DNA of 64,000 nt from Cyclobacteriaceae bacterium. Lineage in GTDB: Bacteria; Bacteroidota; Bacteroidia; Cytophagales; Cyclobacteriaceae. The position numbers and the translations under genes are program-made. The notes beneath the pieces were generated by a model. It searched no databases. It saw only the letters and a program-made list of their open reading frames with translations, and was not told the DNA's origin. The stretch covers positions 3,891,501 through 3,955,500 of the forward strand of contig CP075525.1 in NCBI GenBank assembly GCA_025808415.1, read 5' to 3'. Shown here piece after piece: positions 1 to 7,929 of the stretch (position 1 is its first letter; every line of letters begins with the position of its first letter).

Positions 1-20
1 AGTAACAAATCGTTGTTTAG

Positions 21-68
21 ACAAAAAATAAATAAAAATAAAGTCGTTGCGGATTACACAACGACTTT
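21..68 (-). terminator. Rho-independent terminator of the VWA gene
   Basis: A perfect 10-bp stem (AAAGTCGTTG / CAACGACTTT, positions 40-49 and 59-68) encloses a 9-nt loop. On the minus strand it is followed by a long T-rich run (complement of 21-39). It lies 23 bp past the stop codon of the leftward VWA gene, as expected for its intrinsic terminator. Confidence 0.8.
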
Positions 69-91
69 ACGGGCAAAGGCCAACCGGGTGA

Positions 92-1948
92 TTATCGTTT
101 TGCCATCACTCCGCCAAACGACTTCACCATGTTGATGAACTCAATGCGATAGCCTTCTTTGTCAATTCCACGGGCGCCTTGTGCCAGTTGCACAACATCA
201 TTATACGAATAGGATTTCACATACTCTGACTCGCGCAGCAGCATACCAAATGCTGCAACCGATGCCGACCACCTGAAATTATCGGATGTTTTTTCAAGGG
301 AAACCTGGTTATCGTTCATCGGGTGTACGATCAGTTTACTGGTATCACCATCGGGCTGTTTGTAGCGAAACTTTACGGTCATCAATTCATTTGACCGGGC
401 AGCAGCAGGATCGATCTTTATGGTTTGATATTTCAGCGGATCGATTTTAAAGAATTCGCTATCAACACCAACTGGAATTATTTCATACAAGGCCGTTACG
501 GTATGGCCTGAGCCTAAATCTCCGGCATCTTTCTTATCGTTGTTGAAGTCTTCACTCTTCAGCAACCGGTTTTCGTAGCCGATTAGCCGGTAAGCTTTTA
601 CTTTGGCAGGGTTAAATTCCACTTGCAGTTTTACATCTTTTGCAATGATGAACAAGGTTCCGCCAAATTCATTTACCAGTACTTTTTTAGCCTCTGTCAA
701 ATTATCAATGTAGGCGTAATTACCATTGCCCTTCATGGACAAGGTTTTCATTTTTGAATCTTTATAGTTGCCCATGCCATAACCCAGCACCGTTAGAAAC
801 ACTCCGCTTTGTTTTTCCTCTTCGATCAAACGTTCCATGGCAGCATTGCTGGATTCACCCACATTAAAATCACCATCGGTGGCGAGGATAACCCTGTTAT
901 TACCGCCCTGTTTAAAATGCTTTTTAGCCGTGGCATACGCTAATCGTAATCCGGCACCCCCGGCTGTTGATCCTCCGGCTTCAAGCCTGTCGAGCGCTTC
1001 AATTATCTTCTTTTTCTCAGCACCCGATGTTGGCTCAAGCACCAACCCTGCCGCTCCGGCATATACCACGATCGATACGTGATCTTGCGGGCGCAACTCA
1101 TTGACCAATAATTTGAAAGATGACTTCAGCAACGGTAAACGGTTGGGCATATCCATTGAACCTGAAACATCAATTAAAAACACAAGATTTGATGGAGGTA
1201 AATTTTCTGTAGGTATGCGTTTGCCCTGCAACCCAATATGCACCAGCTTATGCTGCCTGTTCCAGGGCGCAGATGAAATTTCGGTAATGATATTGAACGG
1301 GTGCTCACCTTTCGGCTGGCTATAGTCATAATCGAAATAGTTTATCAGTTCTTCAATCCGTACGGCATCTTTCGGTGGGCGTTGACCATTATTTAAAAAC
1401 CTGCGCACATTACTGTACGAGGCCGCATCCACATCAATTGAAAAGGTGGAAAGCGGGTTCCGTAAGGCATCGTGAAAAATGTTTTCGTTTATACCGTCAT
1501 ATTCCTCGGTGTTAAAAGCAGGCAAACGGTATTCAGCCGGATAGTGAGAAGGGGCCATGTAATAGTCGGCTGATGGGCCAATCTTTTCGGCCCTTTTATA
1601 ATCCCTGCCTGGGTAGCTATGCCCGGTTACAACTACTTCGCTTAATTGGGTTGCATCCACCAAAAGTTGCACATCAACAACACTTCGCGACCCGGTTTTT
1701 ATTTCCTGGCTTACAAACCCAATAAAAGAAAAAATCAAAGTCCCGCCACCAGAAGGCACCTGGATAGAATATCGGCCATGCGCATCGGTAACCACACCTG
1801 TTTTGCTTCCCTTCAGCACTACATTTACTCCGGGCATTGGACTACCATCTTCTGCGGAGGTAACCTTGCCGCTAACAACCCGTTCCTGCAGGTTAAAGCC
1901 CATGCTGGTAAACAACAGGGTACTCAAAATGATAAATTGCGTTTTCAT
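92..1948 (-). CDS. VWA-domain protein with carboxypeptidase-D-like regulatory domain (YfbK-like)
   Basis: Predicted 618-residue exported protein. I start at the ATG at 1948 because it gives a clean signal peptide (MKTQFIILSTLLFTSMG); a 20-residue upstream extension in frame has no such character. Residues about 24-108 form a carboxypeptidase-D regulatory-like (beta-sandwich) domain ending in LSEVVVTG, the segment that in SusC-type receptors leads into the plug. A von Willebrand A domain follows, with the MIDAS motif D260-x-S262-x-S264 (DVSGS), then a C-terminal region like that of YfbK proteins. No plug or barrel is present, so it is not a receptor. It diverges from the ECF sigma operon across 86 bp, and the regulatory domain closely resembles the one in the anti-sigma protein of that operon. 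Molecular function is unknown; a metal-dependent protein-binding role in the envelope is inferred. Confidence 0.88.
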   Translation of the reverse strand: MKTQFIILSTLLFTSMGFNLQERVVSGKVTSAEDGSPMPGVNVVLKGSKTGVVTDAHGRYSIQVPSGGGTLIFSFIGFVSQEIKTGSRSVVDVQLLVDATQLSEVVVTGHSYPGRDYKRAEKIGPSADYYMAPSHYPAEYRLPAFNTEEYDGINENIFHDALRNPLSTFSIDVDAASYSNVRRFLNNGQRPPKDAVRIEELINYFDYDYSQPKGEHPFNIITEISSAPWNRQHKLVHIGLQGKRIPTENLPPSNLVFLIDVSGSMDMPNRLPLLKSSFKLLVNELRPQDHVSIVVYAGAAGLVLEPTSGAEKKKIIEALDRLEAGGSTAGGAGLRLAYATAKKHFKQGGNNRVILATDGDFNVGESSNAAMERLIEEEKQSGVFLTVLGYGMGNYKDSKMKTLSMKGNGNYAYIDNLTEAKKVLVNEFGGTLFIIAKDVKLQVEFNPAKVKAYRLIGYENRLLKSEDFNNDKKDAGDLGSGHTVTALYEIIPVGVDSEFFKIDPLKYQTIKIDPAAARSNELMTVKFRYKQPDGDTSKLIVHPMNDNQVSLEKTSDNFRWSASVAAFGMLLRESEYVKSYSYNDVVQLAQGARGIDKEGYRIEFINMVKSFGGVMAKR

Positions 1949-2034
1949 GTTTGTTTTGTTTGGTTTACGTGGATGAGATGCAGGTGCTTTGCGGATTCCA
2001 CAAACCACACGGCATAAATTTTATAGTTTGAAAA

Positions 2035-2598
2035 ATGCTTTTTAATAAGCCCATAACTGAAATTACCGACCAGGAACTGCTGCAACGCTACCAGGCCACC
2101 GGTAATGTGGAGGTATTGGGCTACCTGTACACCCGCTATACAGCGCTTGTATACGGTGTTTGCCTGAAGTACCTGAAAGATAGGGACGAGGCAAAAGATG
2201 CCGTGATGAATGTGTTTGAAAAACTCATCCGTGCGCTACTCGAACATGAAATAACGCACTTTAAAAGCTGGCTTTACGTAACGGCCCGCAACCATTGCCT
2301 CATGCACCTACGGGCCAACAAAAACAAACAAACGGAAGAATTATCCCCATTCCTTATGGAATCTGATGGATATGCGCATCTGGAAGATGCAACTGAACTG
2401 GAGGGAAATCTTGTTAAATTGGAAAAGTGCATTGAAAAACTGGGTGAGGAACAACAACGTTGTGTTCGCTTGTTTTTTTTGCAACAGAAGTGCTACCAGG
2501 AAATTGGAATGGAAACGGGGTATGATTTGAAAAAAGTGAAGAGCCACATTCAAAATGGTAAGCGTAACTTAAAAATTTGTCTTGAGCGCCATGAATGA
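2035..2598 (+). CDS. ECF-type RNA polymerase sigma-70 factor
   Basis: 187 residues, the usual ECF size. Residues about 26-62 match sigma region 2 (helical core-binding segment YLYTRYTALVYGVCLKYLKD, followed by DEAKDAVMNVF), and residues about 133-183 match region 4 with a helix-turn-helix (CYQEIGMETGYDLKKVKSHIQNGK). A variable linker lies between. The gene is followed with an 8-bp overlap by a membrane protein that has the layout of its anti-sigma factor. It should direct RNA polymerase to a small regulon, perhaps including its own operon and the divergent VWA gene; targets cannot be read from the sequence. A TATAGTTTG stretch ends 6 nt before the ATG but has no convincing upstream partner. 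Confidence 0.93.
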   Translation: MLFNKPITEITDQELLQRYQATGNVEVLGYLYTRYTALVYGVCLKYLKDRDEAKDAVMNVFEKLIRALLEHEITHFKSWLYVTARNHCLMHLRANKNKQTEELSPFLMESDGYAHLEDATELEGNLVKLEKCIEKLGEEQQRCVRLFFLQQKCYQEIGMETGYDLKKVKSHIQNGKRNLKICLERHE

Positions 2599-3970
2599 TT
2601 ACAGCAACGATATTGCGCGCTACCTGAATGGAACGATGAGCAGTGCCGAACGACATGCTTTCGAAAAAAAGATATTGTCCGATCCATTCCTGGCCGAAGC
2701 CCTTGAAGGCGCTGAACAACTACCGGTTGAGGAGTTTACCGAAGACGTAAGAGGCTTAAATGAAGAATTGGTTCAGCCCGAATATGCTGAGTATACCGAC
2801 TACGCTGCTGCGCCTGCTGGTATGGCCAGCAAAAGTGCTGCCGCCCCGCGCGAAGCAAGGGCTGAAATACAGTCATCGCCCAGAACAAACCGATGGATTT
2901 TTTTCAGCAGAATTGCAGCCGGGATTGTGGTGGTTATGGTTTCAGGCTACCTGATTTGGCGCTCCACCCAGGCGATCGAAAAACCATCGGGGCTTGCATT
3001 GGATAAAACGGAGTCGGCACCTGCGCCATCGGAAGAAAGCCCTGTGGCCCTGCCTGATGAAGGTAACGTTGAGAAGGATTTATCTTCTGCGAAGACAGGC
3101 GAGGCAGTGCGCCAACAATCAACGGCAACAACACCAACCCCGCCAAAACGGAAAGCAACAGAAGAAGCAGAAGCTATCCAGGCAGAACTTGACGATCAAA
3201 TCAAAACACAACCTGTCCTAAGCGAAGTTAAACCAGTTGATATGGCGCCAAAGCTGGAATTGAAGAAGGAAGAATTGGCTGCTACGGAAGCACCCACTGC
3301 TGTGAAAAGAGATATTAGCGAACGAAAAAAAGCGGATGCAAACCCGCTGGCTGGCCCTTCCTACCTTATACCTAATACTATACGCGGCCGTGTAACCTCG
3401 AAAGAAGATGGTAGCCCATTGCCCGGTGTAAATGTTTTTATAAAAGGATCAACAACGGGTACCATTACCGATGCCAACGGAGAATACCAGATTGAATTTT
3501 CAGGAAATACCCCTACCCTGGTATATTCATTTATTGGGATGCAATCTGCAGAAGTAAGTGCCGGTGACCGAAAACAAGTTGATGTATCCATGGGTGTTGA
3601 TGCCGCACAGTTAAGCGAAGTAGTTGTTACGGGTTATGGCTTTTCAAGGAGTGAACCTTATGCGCCTACGGTTAACATGGCCCATCCAGAAAACGGTATG
3701 CGCAACTTCCGGCAATACCTTGAAAAAAACATTCGTTACCCGGAAGAAGCCAAGGCCAACAAAACCCAGGGAAGGGTAACCCTTGAATTCTTTATTGAAA
3801 CCGATGGGAAGCTGACGGACTTTACCGTTATAAAAGGTATTGGCTCAGGCTGTGATGAAGAACTCATCCGTTTGGTCAAGGAAGGACCTAAGTGGGTACC
3901 TACTAAAAAAGACAATACCCCCATACGCGACAAGGTGCGTGTTCGTTTAAAATTTGACTTGCCGAAATGA
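2591..3970 (+). CDS. Anti-sigma-like membrane protein with regulatory domain and TonB C-terminus
   Basis: 459 residues from ATG 2591; a TTG three codons earlier is possible but less likely. Order of parts: an N-terminal cytoplasmic helical region resembling zinc-less anti-sigma domains (DIARYLNGTMSSAERHAFEK, no HxxxCxxC), one membrane helix at about 103-122, a low-complexity periplasmic linker rich in Ala, Pro, Lys and Glu, a carboxypeptidase-D-like regulatory domain at about 264-347 ending LSEVVVTGYG, and a TonB C-terminal domain at about 370-459 (IRYPEEA, GRVTLEFFIETDGKL, VRVRLKF). The start overlaps the sigma gene by 8 bp and the stop overlaps the DUF4230 gene by 4 bp, so the three are probably translationally coupled. 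The inferred role is to hold the sigma factor and release it on a periplasmic or outer-membrane cue. Joining the TonB domain to the regulatory domain in an anti-sigma protein is unusual. Confidence 0.85.
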   Translation: MNDYSNDIARYLNGTMSSAERHAFEKKILSDPFLAEALEGAEQLPVEEFTEDVRGLNEELVQPEYAEYTDYAAAPAGMASKSAAAPREARAEIQSSPRTNRWIFFSRIAAGIVVVMVSGYLIWRSTQAIEKPSGLALDKTESAPAPSEESPVALPDEGNVEKDLSSAKTGEAVRQQSTATTPTPPKRKATEEAEAIQAELDDQIKTQPVLSEVKPVDMAPKLELKKEELAATEAPTAVKRDISERKKADANPLAGPSYLIPNTIRGRVTSKEDGSPLPGVNVFIKGSTTGTITDANGEYQIEFSGNTPTLVYSFIGMQSAEVSAGDRKQVDVSMGVDAAQLSEVVVTGYGFSRSEPYAPTVNMAHPENGMRNFRQYLEKNIRYPEEAKANKTQGRVTLEFFIETDGKLTDFTVIKGIGSGCDEELIRLVKEGPKWVPTKKDNTPIRDKVRVRLKFDLPK

Positions 3971-4602
3971 TTTCACGCTACCTTAAACTCGCCATAGTAC
4001 TTATTGCTGTTGGAACGCTCGCAGCCTACGTGTTGCTGGTTATCATTCCGCGCCAAACATACACTACTGCCAAAGCCATTGGTAAAGATTTCCGTGAAGC
4101 ATTTCAATTTACACCCGAAGTGAAAGTGCGCAACACCATTGTGCTGCAACAGCAGACGGCCATATTGGAGCTGGCTGCTTTGTCGCAAAAATTTCAACAC
4201 CATTATAACTGGAAAAATTCGTGGATGGGAAGCACCAAGCAAATTGAAATTTCAGGATCGTTTGAAGCCAAATGTGGTTTCGATCTTAACAAGAAATTCT
4301 CCATTGTTCTTGAAAACGATAAAGCCATTATTTATCTGCCGGCCCCAAAAATTTTGTCGCTTGAGCCTATGGCCGACTTAACCTTTAGGGACGAAAACGG
4401 TTACTGGAATTGGGTGAACGAAAACGACAGAACGAATGCTGTAAACGCTTTTATTACAGATGCCAGAAATTTTGCTGAACAAGCTTCGTTTATAGAGGAC
4501 ACAAAAAAAGTCACGGAAGAAAAGCTTCGTGACCTTTTAAAAAACCATGTTAAAGAAGTGCTCTTTGTGTACGAAGCGGTTATTGTTCTGCCTGTACACT
4601 AA
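3967..4602 (+). CDS. DUF4230-type membrane-anchored protein
   Basis: 211 residues with one N-terminal membrane helix (about 7-28) and a soluble domain. I recognise it as DUF4230-like by its length, the N-terminal anchor and the internal pattern (IVLQQQTAILELAAL, then GSFEAKCGFDLNKKFSI and IYLPAPKILSLEP). The family has no established biochemical function. Its ATG overlaps the stop of the anti-sigma gene (ATGA), which makes it the third cistron of the sigma operon, so it may be part of the same envelope response. It ends 9 bp before the stop of the convergent LytTR regulator. Confidence 0.75.
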   Translation: MISRYLKLAIVLIAVGTLAAYVLLVIIPRQTYTTAKAIGKDFREAFQFTPEVKVRNTIVLQQQTAILELAALSQKFQHHYNWKNSWMGSTKQIEISGSFEAKCGFDLNKKFSIVLENDKAIIYLPAPKILSLEPMADLTFRDENGYWNWVNENDRTNAVNAFITDARNFAEQASFIEDTKKVTEEKLRDLLKNHVKEVLFVYEAVIVLPVH

Positions 4603-4611
4603 GCAGCATCC

Positions 4612-5355
4612 TTAAACAACTTTCTTCCGTATCAGTTTAGCATATGTACGGCTCACCGGGAAACTCTTGCCGCTTTGCATCTTCACAATCATGCCTCCAT
4701 TAAAGTGTTTCTCAATTTCTTTAAGGAAGTTGATGTTGATAATGGTGCTCCGGTGCACGCGAATGAACGTTTCGGGGTTTAGGATTTCTTCCAGCTTGCC
4801 GATGCCCGAAGAACTTACAAACTGATCGTTTTTGGTGGTCAAAATGGTGTAATCGCCTGAGGCTTCAAGGAACATGATTTCTTCTACCGGCAGGTTAATC
4901 AACTTTTCCGATTTCTGCACAAAGATGTGCGAATCGTATGATGTCTTATTCTCGGTTTTTATGTTCCGCAAAAGCTCACCTACATTGTTTTGCTCCAGCT
5001 TCATCCGTTCTACCGCACGTTTTATGGCCAATTGAAAACGCTCCTGATCAATGGGTTTAAGCAGGTAGTCAACCGCATTTTTTTCGAATGCGCGAATGGC
5101 GTATTGATCGTAAGCGGTAGTAAAGATCACGTGCGGATCGTGCGTGATTTCGTCCAGCACATCAAAGCCGGTCATGCCCGGCATCTGAACATCCAGAAAA
5201 ATCAAATCAGGCTTTAGTTGATCAATCAGGTCTACGGCATCTTTTCCCTTACTGGCTTCACCAACAATAGAAATATTGGGCATCTGTTCAATGTACTCGC
5301 GCAAAAGTTCCCGGGCCAGTTGTTCATCATCAATAATCAAGCATGTAATGTTCAT
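4612..5355 (-). CDS. LytTR-family response regulator
   Basis: 247 residues. The receiver domain covers about 1-120, with the acidic pair D9/D10, phospho-acceptor D55 (FLDVQMPG), the T79/T80 switch region (FTTAYDQYA) and K100 (LLKP). The C-terminal LytTR DNA-binding domain covers about 145-245 (NLPVEEIMFLEASGDYT, then FIRVHRSTIININ). It is the output partner of the histidine kinase immediately upstream on the same strand, 72 bp away. These regulators bind direct repeats and control envelope or exported functions in other bacteria; the targets here are unknown. Confidence 0.95.
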   Translation of the reverse strand: MNITCLIIDDEQLARELLREYIEQMPNISIVGEASKGKDAVDLIDQLKPDLIFLDVQMPGMTGFDVLDEITHDPHVIFTTAYDQYAIRAFEKNAVDYLLKPIDQERFQLAIKRAVERMKLEQNNVGELLRNIKTENKTSYDSHIFVQKSEKLINLPVEEIMFLEASGDYTILTTKNDQFVSSSGIGKLEEILNPETFIRVHRSTIININFLKEIEKHFNGGMIVKMQSGKSFPVSRTYAKLIRKKVV

Positions 5356-5427
5356 GGGGGTTGTTTTAATCGTTCAATTAATCAGTTTTTCTTTACTAAG
5401 GTAAACGCGTGGTGTGGGTGAGTGGTA

Positions 5428-6573
5428 TTAACCTGCAATACTTTTTAATTCAGTCTCCGGTTCATCAACCTCCGGCTGAGCGGTATCCGTTGGTGTTTTT
5501 TCATCTTCCGGAACCGGTATAAAAAAGCTCACGGAATAGCCCCATTCGTTGGATCGGATGCGCAGGCCTGAGCCAGGCCCGAACGAATTTCGCAAGCGTT
5601 GATCGGTATTACGCATACCTACCCCGCTGGAACTTCCATCCATTACCTTTTTTGCATTTGAGCCCAGGCCGTCATCCTTTACCTCAAAAAATATCATGTT
5701 GTTAAAGCGTTTAACAATTAATGTAATGGTGCCACCTTCCTCTTTTGGCCCAACACCATACTTCACCGAATTCTCTACAAGTGGTTGAAGGATCATGGGT
5801 GGGATTTTAACACCCAAACAAGTAAAGTCGATTTGCTTCACGAACTTTAACCGGCTGCCAAACCGCACTTGCTGGATTTTAATATAGTTGTCGATAAAGT
5901 CCAATTCGTGGATAAGCTTCACCATTTGATCGCCATGCGAATCCAACGCATAACGAAAAATATCCGAAAGCTGGGTAATTACTTTGCGGGCATTCTCTTT
6001 ACTGGAGCCCACTAACATATTTATAGAGTTAAGTGTGTTGAACAAAAAATGCGGGTTGATCTGTGACTTCAGCAATGAAAGTTGCATCTCGCGGTTTTTA
6101 ATCGCCAATTCACCCTTTTCCTGCTCTTTGCGTTGTAAGCCTTCAAAGTATCGGATGATATAATAGACGGCTACCGTAATGATATACTGGTTTTGAAACT
6201 GGAGGCCATCCCAACGCAGCAATCCCATCATGTGTTCTTTCCAATTGTCGAAGAAAACATAGCCTTCTACATAATCCTTAATGTAGTAAGAGAATGAACC
6301 CATCAACAAAAAGAAAACTAAAATACCGGCCAGGTGGCCGGCAATCTGAACATATATCTTGAACTGGAATAGAAAGTTCGAATAAAGCAGTATAAGGATA
6401 ATGCAAATGCAGAGGGCCTCCCACAGATAAAGTGCATTCCAAAAAACAAAAAAGAAAGGGGTAACGAGTTTCCACTCCAAAAAAGCACTTACCGTGAAGT
6501 TAATAAGATACCACAGGCACAACAGCAAGTAGGCCCTTTTCCAAACACGGGGTATCTTTTCCAGGTTAATCAA
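5428..6573 (-). CDS. LytS/YehU-type sensor histidine kinase
   Basis: 381 residues. The first 145 residues hold four or five hydrophobic helices with little periplasmic loop, so sensing is probably within the membrane. A short coiled linker (about 145-165) leads to the His_kinase domain, with the phospho-acceptor H175 in QINPHFLFNTLNS, and then to an HATPase_c domain with N-box PLVENSVKYG and a glycine-rich lid (DDGLGS, SSGVGMRNTDQRL). The acidic tail (about 355-381) is not part of the catalytic core. It precedes its response regulator in what looks like a two-gene operon. Confidence 0.95.
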   Translation of the reverse strand: MINLEKIPRVWKRAYLLLCLWYLINFTVSAFLEWKLVTPFFFVFWNALYLWEALCICIILILLYSNFLFQFKIYVQIAGHLAGILVFFLLMGSFSYYIKDYVEGYVFFDNWKEHMMGLLRWDGLQFQNQYIITVAVYYIIRYFEGLQRKEQEKGELAIKNREMQLSLLKSQINPHFLFNTLNSINMLVGSSKENARKVITQLSDIFRYALDSHGDQMVKLIHELDFIDNYIKIQQVRFGSRLKFVKQIDFTCLGVKIPPMILQPLVENSVKYGVGPKEEGGTITLIVKRFNNMIFFEVKDDGLGSNAKKVMDGSSSGVGMRNTDQRLRNSFGPGSGLRIRSNEWGYSVSFFIPVPEDEKTPTDTAQPEVDEPETELKSIAG

Positions 6574-6714
6574 GTCGCCAAATTGATTGTTAAAGTTACA
6601 TAGAACGATGATAAATCGGCTAAGGAATCCATTTTGGCGCTAAACCTTCAAAAATGCAGATAATCTTACCTGAGGTTTGAAAGCACACGGTGATTGATCA
6701 ATTTTATTGGTTCC

Positions 6715-7929
6715 ATGAGATACGCGTTGATAGTAATTGCCATGCTGGTTTTTGTGCTGGAAAGCGTGGCGCAGAAAATAACCATTTCGGGGGTAGCGGT
6801 GGATAAAGAAACCCGTGAGCCGCTGCCCTTCGCCTCCATTGGCATACAGGGTAAATCCATTGGCACCATCACCAACCTGCAAGGTGAGTTCGATTTTCAC
6901 ATTCCCCCTGAATACCGAAACGAAATAGTAGTGATCAGCATGTTGGGTTATGTTAATTTTGAGGCACCGGTATGGACGCTCTCCGCTAATACCACTTTTG
7001 AACTGTCTAAGTCAACCACGGTGCTGAACGAAGTTGTGGTAACCGATTCGCTCTCGGGTGGCGACATCCTGCGGATTGCGTTGAGCCGGATTGAAAAGAA
7101 TTACCCGATGAAGCCTTTTATGATGGAAGGATTTTACCGGGATGTTAAAAAGGTTGCCAGCACCCATATTTCGTTACTGGAAGCTGCGGTAAAAATTTAT
7201 GATGAAGATTATGCCGAGCCGCGAAACAAGTACAAGCTTCGTGAACGTGTTCGGCTGATGGAAGTACGCAAAAGCCTTGGGTATGAAAGCCGGTTTACAG
7301 CTTATTTCGATCAGGATAATTTATTGGAAGATCTGCTGCTGCACAATAATATTCGCTACCGTCAGATAGAAGCACGCGAAGAAATGTACAACGCCATGTC
7401 ACGCCTTGCCGATTCGTATTACAATGGGCATGAGATTTACGTAATTGCCCACACAAAAGATTACCTGTTGAAGATTTTTGTCGATAAGCAAGACTACTCC
7501 ATTATCCACCTTGAATTTGAAACTGGTTCATCCAACGAATTGGTTGGAAAAAAGAAAAAGCTGGTAAGCCGTTTTGCCGGGTTAAGAAAAACCATCGACT
7601 TCCGGCCGGTAGATGGAAAAATGTACCTCAGCTACATGAGCATTACTTCAAAAGTAACCTGGCATGATATCAAAACCGATGAACTGAAGTTCGAAACCGA
7701 ATTGTTTCAACAATTACTTATCAACGAAGTTAAACCTAATACAAGCGAACGCATTGGCGGCACCGAAAAAATGCGCAACTATGGTTTGCAATACCAGGAC
7801 CAACCTTACAACAAGACCTTTTGGGATAACTACAATGTTATTAAGGACACCCCCCTGGATAAAAAAATACTGGAAGACCTGGAGAAAGCAGGACCACTGC
7901 AAAAACAATTTGAAGGCTATAACAACTAA
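6715..7929 (+). CDS. Exported protein with carboxypeptidase-D-like regulatory domain
   Basis: 404 residues from ATG 6715, chosen because a signal peptide (MRYALIVIAMLVFVLESVAQ) begins there; an in-frame TTG lies 21 bp upstream. Residues about 22-110 form the regulatory-like beta-sandwich (REPLPFASIGIQGKSIGTIT, then VLNEVVVTD). The remaining 290 residues resemble the conserved C-terminal part of Bacteroidota 'carboxypeptidase-like regulatory domain' proteins and have no plug or barrel motif. Function is unknown. It diverges from the histidine kinase gene with 141 bp between the starts and its 3' end overlaps the convergent aminotransferase by 4 bp. Confidence 0.82.
   Translation: MRYALIVIAMLVFVLESVAQKITISGVAVDKETREPLPFASIGIQGKSIGTITNLQGEFDFHIPPEYRNEIVVISMLGYVNFEAPVWTLSANTTFELSKSTTVLNEVVVTDSLSGGDILRIALSRIEKNYPMKPFMMEGFYRDVKKVASTHISLLEAAVKIYDEDYAEPRNKYKLRERVRLMEVRKSLGYESRFTAYFDQDNLLEDLLLHNNIRYRQIEAREEMYNAMSRLADSYYNGHEIYVIAHTKDYLLKIFVDKQDYSIIHLEFETGSSNELVGKKKKLVSRFAGLRKTIDFRPVDGKMYLSYMSITSKVTWHDIKTDELKFETELFQQLLINEVKPNTSERIGGTEKMRNYGLQYQDQPYNKTFWDNYNVIKDTPLDKKILEDLEKAGPLQKQFEGYNN

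Noticed and set aside
2022..2030. TATAGTTTG before the ECF gene as a promoter
   Set aside because: One base too long for TAnnTTTG, only 4 nt before the ATG and with no matching TTTG upstream.
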